53,259 nt of DNA from Leucobacter chironomi DSM 19883. GTDB lineage: Bacteria; Actinomycetota; Actinomycetes; Actinomycetales; Microbacteriaceae. The DNA lies in contig NZ_ATXU01000013.1 in assembly GCF_000421845.1 (NCBI RefSeq), positions 1 through 53,259 of the forward strand, read 5' to 3'. The translations under genes were made by a program, and so were the position numbers. Below the pieces are notes generated by a model that saw nothing but the letters and a program-made list of their open reading frames with translations, did no database searches and had not been told where the DNA came from. The first letter of the stretch is position 1. Every line of letters starts with the position of its first letter. Shown piece after piece: positions 7,980 through 16,838 of the stretch.

Positions 7980-8407
7980 ACGACGACCAGCACACGACCG
8001 CTCTCCACGAGCAGGTCGAGCGCGAGCCGGACCGGCGGGAGCGCGACGAGACGCCGCGGGAAGGGGGTACCTCGGCACTCGCCCGGCACCGCGACCCGTC
8101 GCTGACCCAAGGCGCCACGGAGGCGGCGAATAAGCGACGGCCGGGCGTGGAGTGGGTGCGTCCGACCGACCTGATGGCGTCCCGCTCTGCCCGGATCGCG
8201 GGACGGGGTATCAACTTCCAGGCTGAGCTCGCCCGCCGCTCCCGCCGGGTTCCCGGCCAGGCGTTCCGCGCGACGCACACCGGGGCGCGCACGGGTGTCC
8301 GGTTCGTGAGCGAGCGTGCCCGGAGGCTGCCGCCCGTGACGGCGTTCGGCCGCAGGTCCGGGGAGCACTACTCCTGGGTGTCGCGCTCCGGGATCGGGCT
8401 CGGGTAA
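7976..8407 (+). CDS. Hypothetical element protein
   Basis: A 143-residue, Arg-rich, largely disordered protein. The first 55 residues are charged; residues 58-85 (WVRPTDLMASRSARIAGRG) look like the conserved part, followed by basic helices. There is no signal peptide or membrane segment. It overlaps DUF2637 by four bases and is probably co-expressed. I do not recognise a function; a DNA- or partner-binding adaptor is possible given its basic charge. Confidence 0.65.
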   Translation: MNDDQHTTALHEQVEREPDRRERDETPREGGTSALARHRDPSLTQGATEAANKRRPGVEWVRPTDLMASRSARIAGRGINFQAELARRSRRVPGQAFRATHTGARTGVRFVSERARRLPPVTAFGRRSGEHYSWVSRSGIGLG

Positions 8408-8487
8408 CCATGTTCGCCCCCGGCGCGACGGCGCGAAGCCAGGCCACTGGGGGCCGTGTGCGCACCTGCCTGTCAGGAGGTGCCGTC

Positions 8488-9351
8488 ATGGAGACTGCCA
8501 CGGCCCGCGACCGGCGGGCACGATTCGAGGACTCGGAGGCGCTGCGCGCCCTGCTCACCCGCCTCCACGAGGCGGGGCGCGGAGCGTGGCGCCATGACCC
8601 GGAGGCCGCTGCGCTCATGGAACATGCGGCGAGAAAGTACGCGGCGCTGGCCCGCAAGCACGGGCTGGACCCGTGGGAGGCGGCGTCTGCGGCATTCGAG
8701 GCGATGCGCGGTGCCGCGACCCGCCGGGCGGAGGACCCGTGGGCGGTGATCACGCGGGCGGTGCAGGTGACATGCACCGCGGAGGAGCGCGGCAACGGGC
8801 TGCTGTGCTCCGTCCACCAGGCCCGCCGGCCCCGCTACTCGGTGTTCCATGACGCGGAGCGGTTCAGCGATCGGGAGAACCCGCTGCCCGACTACCACCC
8901 CGCGTTCCGGTTCGATCCCTTCACCGACGGGGAGCCGGATGCCGATGGCGATGCGGTGCCGGAGCGGGCAGTGAATGTGACCGCCGCGATCGAGGACACC
9001 ATCGCGTTCCTGAGCTGGGTCGGGTGGGAGCCTGCGACGGCGCGGGCTGCGGTCGAGTACATCACTACGCGGCTCGCGGAGTCGGTGTCGCGGGCGTCGG
9101 CGTTCGAGGTGCTGCGCCGTGACCGGCAGGCCCGCGCCCTCCTCGACCTCCCCAGCGCCTCCTGGACGGCGCTGCTGCGGGTCGTGCTCGGCGTTCCCGA
9201 CCCGGCCCTCACGCACACGAACGCCGGCCGCGGAATGCTCCGCCGCCTGCTAATCGGCCAGCCGCTGCGAGCACTCCTCACAGACGACAACCTCGTGATC
9301 ACCGCCGGACTCGCCGCACCCAGATTCGGTGCCGGGAGCGGCGGGTCATGA
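8488..9351 (+). CDS. Conserved-type element protein of unknown function
   Basis: A 287-residue soluble protein starting METATARDRR. ATG 8488 is chosen because AGGAGG sits seven bases upstream; an upstream in-frame ATG at 8410 lacks support. The first 130 residues are helical (MEHAARKYAALARKHGLDPWEAASAAFEAMRG) and lead to AVQVTCTAEERGNGLLCS. The middle holds SVFHDAERFSDRENPLPDYHPAF, a motif I recall from hypothetical proteins of actinobacterial integrative elements. The C-terminal half looks like a DNA-associated helical domain. The stop overlaps the ParB-like start by four bases. Function unknown. Confidence 0.65.
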   Translation: METATARDRRARFEDSEALRALLTRLHEAGRGAWRHDPEAAALMEHAARKYAALARKHGLDPWEAASAAFEAMRGAATRRAEDPWAVITRAVQVTCTAEERGNGLLCSVHQARRPRYSVFHDAERFSDRENPLPDYHPAFRFDPFTDGEPDADGDAVPERAVNVTAAIEDTIAFLSWVGWEPATARAAVEYITTRLAESVSRASAFEVLRRDRQARALLDLPSASWTALLRVVLGVPDPALTHTNAGRGMLRRLLIGQPLRALLTDDNLVITAGLAAPRFGAGSGGS

Positions 9352-10421
9352 GCACGCCACTGGAAGGACGCATCGAGCTGGAGCGCGCGGTCGATTCGAT
9401 CATCGTCGGCGCGCGGCACCGGCACGACCACGGCGACCTGACCCCATTGGTCGAGTCGATCCGTCGCCACGGGCTGCTGCAGCCGATCACGGTCACCCTC
9501 GACGGGCACCTGATCTGCGGAGCCCGCCGGCTCGCGGCGATCAAGCTGCTCGGCATCAAGACCGTCAACGTGTGGGTGCGGTCCGGGGTCTCCGACCGGC
9601 TCGGGCAGCTCCTGGCGGAGCAGGACGACAACCAGCTCCACAAGCCCCTCACCCAGCTCGAAGCTGCCGCCCTCTACCGCGAGCTGAAGGCCCTGCTGGC
9701 CGAGGACGCCGCCCGCCGACAGGAGGCCACCAGGTTCCAAACGTCCGCCGAAGATGCAGAAGACGGTGGTGCCAATTTGGCACCACCGCAGATCGAGCAG
9801 GGCAAGACCCGCGCGCAGGCCGCTCGGATGGTCACTGGCCGCGCCTCATACACGACGTTGGAGCGCATCGGCCGGCTGGAAGACCTCGCCGCGGACGAGT
9901 CCCAGCCCGAGGCGGTGCGGGCGCGCGCCGCGCAGGAGATCGAGCGGATCAAGACCGGCGGCAGCGTCTATCCGTCGCATCTGCGCGTGAACGCGGAGCT
10001 GTCGCTGGCGGAGCTCGACCAGCTCGCCGCCGACCTGGCACAGCCCGCCGGGCTGCGCGAGCGGGCCCATACCGAAGCGGATGCGGTGCGGGCCGCGGAG
10101 CGGGAGGCGAAGGCCGCAGAGCTGGAGCAGTTGGCGCAGTCCGCGCTCGCCCGCGTCAAGGCAGCCAAGACCGGCAGGAAGGCGAAGCGGCCCGCACTGA
10201 CGGCGGTGGAGCCGGGCCTCCCGGTGCCGTTCCCTCTGACCGTGTTCACCGCGACGTGGGACGACATGGCCTCGTGGTGGAAGCACTACGACCCCACCGA
10301 GGTCGGCCCGGCACTCACCACCGAGCAATGGGCACGGTTCGAGGAGACGATCGCCGGCACCGTCGCGTTCGCCGATGCCGCGCGCGTCGCCCGGGAGGGC
10401 CGACCCGAGCAGACCGCCTGA
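9348..10421 (+). CDS. ParB/Srx-fold nuclease-like protein
   Basis: A 357-residue protein. Residues 8-80 form a ParB N-terminal domain: LVESIRRHGLLQPITV, then LICGARRLAAIKLLG, the CTP/nuclease motif region. A central HTH-like section (AAALYRELKALL and TRAQAARMVTGRASYTTLERI) follows, then a long coiled-coil-like helix with AEREAKAAELEQLAQSALAR. It may act in partition or stable maintenance of the excised circle, or as a regulator. No ParA partner is next to it; the ParA at 36875-37729 belongs to the chromosome. Confidence 0.82.
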   Translation: MSTPLEGRIELERAVDSIIVGARHRHDHGDLTPLVESIRRHGLLQPITVTLDGHLICGARRLAAIKLLGIKTVNVWVRSGVSDRLGQLLAEQDDNQLHKPLTQLEAAALYRELKALLAEDAARRQEATRFQTSAEDAEDGGANLAPPQIEQGKTRAQAARMVTGRASYTTLERIGRLEDLAADESQPEAVRARAAQEIERIKTGGSVYPSHLRVNAELSLAELDQLAADLAQPAGLRERAHTEADAVRAAEREAKAAELEQLAQSALARVKAAKTGRKAKRPALTAVEPGLPVPFPLTVFTATWDDMASWWKHYDPTEVGPALTTEQWARFEETIAGTVAFADAARVAREGRPEQTA

Positions 10422-10492
10422 ACAGGGCGGTGGCGCGCACCTTCCTGGCAGCCACGCATCCCCTTGTTGCCGTCCGGGAAGGACCCCTGTTC

Positions 10493-11191
10493 ATGGACCC
10501 CGCCGCCCCCGATGACCGTCGCCGTCGTCGCCTGCTGATCGCCGCCACTGCCGCAGGCCTCGCCCTGCTGATCCTCGTCGGCATCGGCATCTACGGACTC
10601 GTCCGCGGCCCCGCCGCCCCGGCCGACCCGGCACCGAGCGAACGACCCTCCACCACGATGCCAGTGACGCCCGGCCCGATGCCGGGCGGTGAGCTGGAGC
10701 CGCTGCCGCAAAGGCTCGGCCCGGAAGCGTTCGCCCGCGCGGTCGCGACCGCGCTGTTCACCTGGGACACCACGACCGGGCACACGCCTTCGGACTATGC
10801 GCAGGTGCTCGCGGATGCCGCCCACGGTTCCGAGGCGGATGCGTTCGTGGGCGACGTACGCGCCTACCTCCCGACGACGGAGGCGTGGGCGCAGCTGCGC
10901 CAGTACGCGACGCGCCAGTGGCTCACCATCGACGAGGTGTTCATCCCGGAGGCGTGGGAGACCGCCGTCGATCAAGCCGCCCCCGGCCAGATCCCGGCCG
11001 GGGCAATCGCCTACACCTTCGAGGGCACCCGGCACCGCGACGGCACCTGGGGCACGACGCCGGTAGAGGCGTCCCGCCCGGTCGCGTTCACCGTGTTCCT
11101 CGTCTGCACCCCGCCCACGCCCGGCCACGGCGCGGCATCAGGTTCGTGCGAGGTGCTGCGGCTGTCCGAGCTCGACACCCCGCTGCACTGA
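10493..11191 (+). CDS. Single-pass membrane protein of the transfer apparatus
   Basis: A 232-residue protein with a short basic cytosolic start (DDRRRRR), one membrane segment (about 14-37, LLIAATAAGLALLILVGIGI), a Pro-rich linker and an exported domain of about 170 residues with aromatic-rich repeats. That layout is the one seen in VirB8/TcpC-type scaffold proteins of type IV secretion, and the gene opens the secretion block, but I see no decisive motif. ATG 10493 follows the ParB stop by 71 bp with GGGAAGGA upstream. Confidence 0.6.
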   Translation: MDPAAPDDRRRRRLLIAATAAGLALLILVGIGIYGLVRGPAAPADPAPSERPSTTMPVTPGPMPGGELEPLPQRLGPEAFARAVATALFTWDTTTGHTPSDYAQVLADAAHGSEADAFVGDVRAYLPTTEAWAQLRQYATRQWLTIDEVFIPEAWETAVDQAAPGQIPAGAIAYTFEGTRHRDGTWGTTPVEASRPVAFTVFLVCTPPTPGHGAASGSCEVLRLSELDTPLH

Positions 11192-11206
11192 GCCGGGAGC
11201 GTCGCG

Positions 11207-12382
11207 ATGAAGAAGCTCGCCGTCCTCGCCCTCACCCTGCTGCTCATCGGGCCCTCCACGGCCCTGCTGGGCGTCGCCGCCCTCGGCGGCACCTCCGCGA
11301 CCGCCGCCGTCTGCACGCCCGGCTCACTCGCGGTCGGCCCGATCCCGGACTCGCTGACCGCCACCACCCGCAACGGGGAGACGGTCACGCTGGACCGGCA
11401 ACAGCTCACGCACGCGGCGACGATCATCACGGTCGGCAGGCAGACCACCGGCGTCGGACGCGACGGGGTGCTCATCGCACTCATGGCCGCCCTCACCGAA
11501 TCCACCCTGCGGATGCTTGCCAACACCAGCGCCTACCCCGAGTCCGCGGACTACCCGCACGACGGCAACGGGTCGGATCATGACTCGCTCGGCCTGTTCC
11601 AGATGCGGCCCGCCAGCGGCTGGGGCACCGTCGCCGAGCTCATGGACTCGACCTACCAGGCCAGGGCGTTCTACGGCGGCGAGTCCGGCCCGAACTACCC
11701 ATCCCCGCGGGGGCTGCTCGACATCCCGGGCTGGCAGCAGCTCGACCCCGGAGAGGCCGCGCAGGCCGTCGAGGTCAGCGCCTACCCGGACAGGTATCAG
11801 AACTACCAGCCGGTGGCGCAGGCGATCCTCGACGCCCTCACCCGACCCGCGCCCTCCGGCAACGGCGGCGGGGATGAGACACCGGTCGTGCCCGAGACGA
11901 CCAGGATCGTGCTCCCGCTTCCCGAGGGAACCTGGGTGCGGACGAGTCCGTTCGGGTGGCGCAATGACCCGATCACCGGGGAACGTCGCTTCCACGCCGG
12001 CTCGGACTTCGCTGCCCCCGATGGAACCCCGATCTATGCCGTCGCCGACGGCGTCGTGGTGCGCGCGAACTACACCGACGCAGGTGGCGGGGTCATCGTC
12101 ATCGAGCACACCGTCGGCGGTGAGCGGGTCGCGTCGATGTATGTGCACATGTGGCAGCACGGCATCCACGTCGCCGAAGGCGACACCGTGACCGCCGGGC
12201 AGCACATCGGAGACGTCGGCTCCTCCGGGCACTCGACCGGCCCGCACCTCCACCTACAAGTCCACCCCGGCGGCGCAGGAGCGGACCCGGTGGACTCCGA
12301 CGCCTGGCTCACCGAACACGGTGCCGAAGGGATTGCGGGCGGCGAAGCCGCCCCCGCCCTCTGCACCGCCGGGGGTGCGTGA
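11207..12382 (+). CDS. Exported two-domain cell-wall hydrolase (SLT-like plus M23 peptidase)
   Basis: A 391-residue protein with a signal peptide (about 1-34). Residues 65-210 resemble a lytic transglycosylase of the VirB1 role, with candidate catalytic E98 in ALTESTLR and SLGLFQMRP. Residues 240-365 form an M23 zinc endopeptidase: H263-x3-D267 in RFHAGSDFAAPDGTP and H347-x-H349 in TGPHLHL. It would open peptidoglycan locally for assembly of the conjugation channel. Stop and the next ATG overlap by one base. Having both activities in one protein is common in Gram-positive transfer systems. Confidence 0.88.
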   Translation: MKKLAVLALTLLLIGPSTALLGVAALGGTSATAAVCTPGSLAVGPIPDSLTATTRNGETVTLDRQQLTHAATIITVGRQTTGVGRDGVLIALMAALTESTLRMLANTSAYPESADYPHDGNGSDHDSLGLFQMRPASGWGTVAELMDSTYQARAFYGGESGPNYPSPRGLLDIPGWQQLDPGEAAQAVEVSAYPDRYQNYQPVAQAILDALTRPAPSGNGGGDETPVVPETTRIVLPLPEGTWVRTSPFGWRNDPITGERRFHAGSDFAAPDGTPIYAVADGVVVRANYTDAGGGVIVIEHTVGGERVASMYVHMWQHGIHVAEGDTVTAGQHIGDVGSSGHSTGPHLHLQVHPGGAGADPVDSDAWLTEHGAEGIAGGEAAPALCTAGGA

Positions 12383-12648
12383 TGGACGTGTTCCCCGACT
12401 TCGGCGGCGTGGGCGGCGCCGCAGACCTTCGGTCCATCGTCGGCGCGCTGCTGATGTTCGTGCTCGTCACCGCGGTGCTCATGCTCATCGTCTGCGCCAT
12501 CATCTGGGCGATCGCGTCCGCCAGCGGCAACTACCAGGCCGCCACCAAGGCGCGCACCGGCCTGCTCGTCGCGGTCGGCGCCGCCGCGCTATCCGGCGCC
12601 GGCGTTGCCTGGCTCAACTTCCTCCTGGACGTCGGCACCCGGCTCTGA
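12382..12648 (+). CDS. Small two-helix membrane protein, DUF6112-like (copy 1)
   Basis: An 88-residue protein with a short acidic start and two hydrophobic segments (about 22-46 and 61-83). It resembles the DUF6112 family found in actinobacterial transfer clusters. By size and position before the VirB6-like gene it could play the VirB2 pilin-like role. It begins inside the stop of the wall hydrolase gene. A homologous copy follows at 12727. Confidence 0.7.
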   Translation: MDVFPDFGGVGGAADLRSIVGALLMFVLVTAVLMLIVCAIIWAIASASGNYQAATKARTGLLVAVGAAALSGAGVAWLNFLLDVGTRL

Positions 12649-12726
12649 CCGCCCCCGCCTGCGCTGGGAGCGGGTGTGCACCTGACCGTCGAGAACCCCG
12701 TCTCGACCAGTCAAGGGAGCACAACT

Positions 12727-12996
12727 GTGATCGACATCGACCCCAACAGCTCGGGCCTTCCGGGCATCGAGCAGCTGCGCATCATCGTCGGCGCCGTCAT
12801 GACGGTGGGCCTGATCCTCTCCGTCCTCGCGCTCATCGTCTCCGCGATCGTCTGGGGTCTCGGATCGAACAGCAGCAACCCCCACCTCGCCAGCCGCGGC
12901 AAGGTCGGCGTCCTCGTCTCCTGCGGGGCGGCGATCATCTGCGGCGCCGCGGTCACGCTGGTGAACTTCTTCTGGGGCGTCGGGCAGGCCGTCTAA
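12727..12996 (+). CDS. Small two-helix membrane protein, DUF6112-like (copy 2)
   Basis: An 89-residue paralogue of the preceding gene. Both have LRxIVGA at the first helix, an Ala/Ser-rich turn with a basic residue, and a second helix ending in a VNFF/LNFL motif. GTG 12727 is preferred because AAGGGAG lies eight bases before it; a GTG at 12676 would add 17 residues with no ribosome binding site. The tandem pair likely forms one oligomeric membrane component. Confidence 0.7.
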   Translation: MIDIDPNSSGLPGIEQLRIIVGAVMTVGLILSVLALIVSAIVWGLGSNSSNPHLASRGKVGVLVSCGAAIICGAAVTLVNFFWGVGQAV

Positions 12997-13027
12997 TGAC
13001 GACCCGACATGACCTCCGACGGCGGGG

Positions 13028-14482
13028 GTGGGCGCGGTGAGCGTCTGCGACGTCCCGGTCATCTCCTCCGTCTGCGACGCCGTCGGCGAAGGCACCGCCT
13101 CCCTGATCGCGGCTCCGTTCGACTGGCTCGCGCAAGCGATGGCCGGGGCCGCCGCATGGCTGTTCGAGGCCGTCTGGTGGGTGTTCGACACCACGACCCT
13201 CGTCGACGTCACGAGCGCCGAGTACGTCGGCGTCTACAACGTCCTTTTCGGTGTCGCCGTGTTCGTGATGCTGATCTTCTTCTGCCTCCAGCTCATCACC
13301 GGCCTGGTCCACCGCGACCCCACCGCGCTCAGCCGTGCGGCGCTCGGCCTGGCGAAGTCCGTCCTCGGCAGCTTCTTGGTGATCACGCTGACGGCGCTGC
13401 TGTTGGAGGTGACCGATCAGCTCGCGGTCGGGATCGTGCAGGCTACCGGCAACACGATGGAAGGGATGGGGACCCAGATCGGGCTCCTCGCCGTCGCCCT
13501 CGGCGCCATCAACATCGGCGGCCCTGGCGTCGGGGCGATCCTCACGATCTTCCTCGCCGGCCTGGCCATATCGGCGGCGGCGATCGTGTGGTTCTCCCTG
13601 CTGATCCGCAAGGCGCTGCTGCTCGTGGCGATCGTATTCGGCCCGGTCGCCCTGGCCGGGGCCACGTGGGACGCGACCAAGGGCTGGTTCGCCAAGTGGG
13701 CGGCCTTCGTGATCGCCCTGATCTTCTCCAAGCTCGTCCTCGTCGTGATCTTCCTCGTCGCGATCGGGCAGGTCTCGGCCCCGATCGAGGCCGACCTGGC
13801 CTCCATCTCCGACCCCATCGCCGGCGTCGTGCTGATGTTCATCGCCGCGTTCGCGCCCTACATCACCTACAAGTTCCTGTCGTTCGTCGGCTTCGACATG
13901 TACCACGCGATGTCGTCCGAGCAAGAGGCGAAGTCCGCGCTGAACCGGCCCGTGCCGGTGCCATCTGCCCCGCAGGCCGACACAGCCAAGAAGGTCCTCG
14001 ACGGCGGCACCGACACGGGCAGCAACCCGCCAAGCGGTGGAGGCGGCGCAGGCGGAGGCTCGACACCGCCCCCGCCTCCTCCCGGTGCGTCGGCTGCGGC
14101 CCCTGCCAGCGCGGGAGCGGGCACGGCGGGTACCGGCGCCGCTACATCCGGTGCCGGAGCAGGGGCTGGAGCTGCCGGCGCTGGCGCGGCTGGTCCCGGT
14201 GCGGCCGCGGGGCCCGTCGGTGCCGCGGTGGTCATCGGAGCCGCCGTGGTCAAGGCCGCAGCGGCCGCCGGCCCGAAGGCAGGCAAAGCCGTGGGCGGCG
14301 CGGCGGACAGCCAGGCCGGCGCGGCGGCCGAGCAGGCATCCCCGCCGCCGTCGCAGGGCACCCCGCCGCGTCCCGCACCGTCAACGCCGCCCTCTCCCGG
14401 GCCTGCAGAGTCCTCGCCCGCGCCTCGGCGCCGGCAGGACCCGCCGCCTCCGCCATCGTCCGCACCGGCCGGGAAGGAGTAA
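13028..14482 (+). CDS. VirB6/TrbL-like polytopic conjugation channel protein
   Basis: A 484-residue protein with about seven hydrophobic segments between residues 35 and 295, including the TrbL-like stretch VWFSLLIRKALLLVAIVFGPVALAG split by polar turns. From about residue 310 the chain becomes a low-complexity Pro/Gly/Ala tail of roughly 170 residues, probably disordered and cytosolic or exported. The start may be GTG 13028 or GTG 13037; neither has a perfect ribosome binding site. It is the polytopic inner-membrane channel expected between the pilin-like and VirB4 genes. Confidence 0.8.
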   Translation: MGAVSVCDVPVISSVCDAVGEGTASLIAAPFDWLAQAMAGAAAWLFEAVWWVFDTTTLVDVTSAEYVGVYNVLFGVAVFVMLIFFCLQLITGLVHRDPTALSRAALGLAKSVLGSFLVITLTALLLEVTDQLAVGIVQATGNTMEGMGTQIGLLAVALGAINIGGPGVGAILTIFLAGLAISAAAIVWFSLLIRKALLLVAIVFGPVALAGATWDATKGWFAKWAAFVIALIFSKLVLVVIFLVAIGQVSAPIEADLASISDPIAGVVLMFIAAFAPYITYKFLSFVGFDMYHAMSSEQEAKSALNRPVPVPSAPQADTAKKVLDGGTDTGSNPPSGGGGAGGGSTPPPPPPGASAAAPASAGAGTAGTGAATSGAGAGAGAAGAGAAGPGAAAGPVGAAVVIGAAVVKAAAAAGPKAGKAVGGAADSQAGAAAEQASPPPSQGTPPRPAPSTPPSPGPAESSPAPRRRQDPPPPPSSAPAGKE

Positions 14483-14488
14483 CACCTG

Positions 14489-15949
14489 ATGGTCACGAAC
14501 TCGACTAGCGACTACCCGCTGGCACCGGTGCAGTTCTCCCGGCTCGCCAGGCGCGGCATCATGCTCGGCCTGTCCCTGCCGCAGCTCATCGTCCTGGGCG
14601 TCGCGGTGCTCACGGTCGTCTTCTCCCTCTACGCCGCCGGCGGGATGGGCTTCGCTTGGACCGCACCCGTCTGGGGCACCTGCGCCCTGCTCGCGGTGAT
14701 CCCTGCCGGGGGCCGGAAGGTGATCGAGTGGGTGCCGGTCCTCGCCCGCTGGGCCGCCCGGACCTATCTCGGGCAGCTCGTCTACCGGCGCCGCGTCATC
14801 AAGCCCCGCCCCGCCGGGACGCTCTCCCTACCGGGCGATGCGGCGCCGCTGCGGGAGTGGGAGGACCCCGAGACCGGGGCTGCGATGATCCACGACCCGC
14901 ACGCACAGACCCTCACCGCGATCCTAGGCGTCTCCCACCCCGCGTTCGTCTTGCTCGATCCGGGTGAGCAGCAGCGCCGGGTCTCCGGCTGGGGCCGCGT
15001 GCTGGCCGCCGCGTGCCGTTCCGGACGGATCGCCCGCATCCAGGTGTCCGAGCGGACCCTGCCGGATTCCGGGACGGGCCTGGCGGAGTGGTGGCGCACG
15101 CACGGCACCGACGACGGCTCCTGGGCCGCGACCACCTACGCCGAGCTCATCGACCGCGCCGGCCCCGCCGGAGAACGCCACGCGACGACCATCTCGCTCG
15201 CGCTCGACATGAAGGCCGCCGCCCGGCAGATCAGGACCAGCGGTGGCGGGATACGGGGTGCGGCCGCGGTGCTGCGGCAGGAGATGAGCACGCTGACGAC
15301 GGCGTTGCGCGCGGCGGAGCTCACGTCGACCGGATGGCTGGCGCCCGGCGAGGTCGCCGTCGTCCTGCGCTCGGCCTACGACCCCGCCGCCGCGCCCGCG
15401 CTGGAGCGGCACGGGGACCTCGGCCGTGACCTGGCGACGGCCGGCCCGGTCGCGGTCACGGAGACCTGGGACCGGCTGCGGTCGGACTCCGCGCACCATG
15501 CGGTGCTGTGGATCACCGAGTGGCCTCGCTCGCAGGTGTATCCCGGCTTCCTTGCCCCGCTCGTGCTGTCCAACGGCATCCTGCGCACCCTCGCCCTGCA
15601 CTACACCCCGGTTCGCGCCGACCAAGCAGCGCGGGACCTGCGGAAGAAGAAGACCGAGCTCATCTCCGATGCCGCCCAGCGGCGCAAGATAGGGCAGATC
15701 GACGACGCGGCCAGCAGCGCCGAGCTGGACGACGTGCTCCAGCAGGAGGCGGACCTGACTGCCGGGCACGGCGTCCTGCGCGTCTCCGGCCTCGTCTCCG
15801 TGTCCGCGCCGACCGTGGACGAGCTCGACGCGGCGGTGGCGGCGGTCGAGCAGGCGGCGATCCAAGCGTCCTGCGAGACCAGGCGGCTCGTCGGTCAGCA
15901 GGCGCAGGCGTTCACCGCTGCCGCGCTGCCGTTGTGCCGGCCGGTCTGA
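14489..15949 (+). CDS. SCO6880-family protein (PrgI-like plus VirB4 N-terminal-like)
   Basis: A 486-residue protein. Two membrane segments near residues 28-50 and 56-74 follow a PrgI-like N-terminus (YPLAPVQFSRLARRGIMLGL). The rest, to residue 480, matches the SCO6880 family, which corresponds to the non-ATPase half of VirB4 and always precedes the separate ATPase gene. Here the ATPase is at 16835. The two together should rebuild a complete VirB4 at the membrane. ATG 14489 has GGAAGGAG upstream. Confidence 0.82.
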   Translation: MVTNSTSDYPLAPVQFSRLARRGIMLGLSLPQLIVLGVAVLTVVFSLYAAGGMGFAWTAPVWGTCALLAVIPAGGRKVIEWVPVLARWAARTYLGQLVYRRRVIKPRPAGTLSLPGDAAPLREWEDPETGAAMIHDPHAQTLTAILGVSHPAFVLLDPGEQQRRVSGWGRVLAAACRSGRIARIQVSERTLPDSGTGLAEWWRTHGTDDGSWAATTYAELIDRAGPAGERHATTISLALDMKAAARQIRTSGGGIRGAAAVLRQEMSTLTTALRAAELTSTGWLAPGEVAVVLRSAYDPAAAPALERHGDLGRDLATAGPVAVTETWDRLRSDSAHHAVLWITEWPRSQVYPGFLAPLVLSNGILRTLALHYTPVRADQAARDLRKKKTELISDAAQRRKIGQIDDAASSAELDDVLQQEADLTAGHGVLRVSGLVSVSAPTVDELDAAVAAVEQAAIQASCETRRLVGQQAQAFTAAALPLCRPV

Positions 15950-16001
15950 CTCGGCGCACCTGCTCACCAACCGTCACGCCTTCTTGTGAGGAGCCTTGAT
16001 C

Positions 16002-16838
16002 ATGCCGATCTTCGATGACCCGCTCGCGGACGCCGCTGAGGCGTCCGCCGCGCTGCGGGGCCTGGCCCACGCGACCCGGACGTTCGCGAGCCCCGCCGAC
16101 ACCTACCCGGTGATCGGAGAGCTGCTCGCCGGCGTCAGGTCGCTGCGGCAAGTGCTCGACCAGCTCGCCTCCGCCCATATCAACGCCCGCGCCAGGGCGC
16201 ACGACGACGCCGGGAATCAAGCCGCTGGCGCAACCTCGGCTCTCGCGGCTGCCGACGAGCTGCACCAGGCCGGCACCCTGCTGGACACCGTGGAGTGGCG
16301 GCTGGACGCCGCCTCCCAGCACTCCGGCCGCATCGCCTGGCACCCAGCACCTGCCGTCGAGGACGGCCCGGCGAGGCGGTGGGTCAGCGTCGTGTTCCTG
16401 GAAGGCTCCGAGGCCGACGAGGTGCTGGAGCTGATCGACCGCGACGGGACGGATGCAGCGATCGAGCACCTGGCCGGGCACGACTACGGAGCGGAGACCA
16501 CCCAGGCCGCGCTCGAGAACGGATACGTCTACGACGAGCCCCCGGCAGGTGCGCTCGACAAGGTGGCGACCAGAGACGTCTACACGCTCACCTACAACCC
16601 CTTCCTCGGGCACGTCTCGCTGCTGCGCGAGCACGACACTATGCGCGATCCGGCACTCCTCGGCGTCGACGCCCCGGCCTCCGCATCCGCATCGGAGTCG
16701 GGGCGGGAAGCGGAACGCGCCGCGCACAAGTCCACGCGTGCAGTCGGCGCCGCGGTCAGTCGGGGGCGAGACGGGGCCGACTGGTTCACCCGCCGCCCCG
16801 GCACCGCCTCCGCACACGGCCGGGGGCTGGCGCTGTGA
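16002..16838 (+). CDS. Unknown protein inserted between the two VirB4 halves
   Basis: A 278-residue soluble protein. The first 110 residues are helical (ALRGLAHATRTFA, VIGELLAGVRSLRQVLDQL). Residues 125-215 hold a mixed region with RRWVSVVFLEGSEADEVLEL and VATRDVYTLTYNPFLGHVSLLR. A charged Ala/Ser/Arg tail ends it. ATG 16002 has TGAGGAG upstream and is preferred to TTG 15996. GTGA overlap couples it to the VirB4 ATPase gene. The position suggests a secretion accessory or relaxosome role; I do not recognise a family. Confidence 0.6.
   Translation: MPIFDDPLADAAEASAALRGLAHATRTFASPADTYPVIGELLAGVRSLRQVLDQLASAHINARARAHDDAGNQAAGATSALAAADELHQAGTLLDTVEWRLDAASQHSGRIAWHPAPAVEDGPARRWVSVVFLEGSEADEVLELIDRDGTDAAIEHLAGHDYGAETTQAALENGYVYDEPPAGALDKVATRDVYTLTYNPFLGHVSLLREHDTMRDPALLGVDAPASASASESGREAERAAHKSTRAVGAAVSRGRDGADWFTRRPGTASAHGRGLAL

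Noticed and set aside
6921..8078. 385-residue minus-strand frame in the element
   Set aside because: It is Arg/His/Pro-rich with no domain and opposes the Prim-Pol and DUF2637 genes; a GC3 shadow.
9329..10492. Upstream extension of the single-pass protein gene over the ParB gene
   Set aside because: The frame is Arg/Pro-rich noise until ATG 10493; ParB motifs lie in the other frame.
13009..14508. 499-residue frame overlapping the VirB6-like gene
   Set aside because: Composition is Arg-rich and lacks membrane helices; the VirB6-like frame has them.
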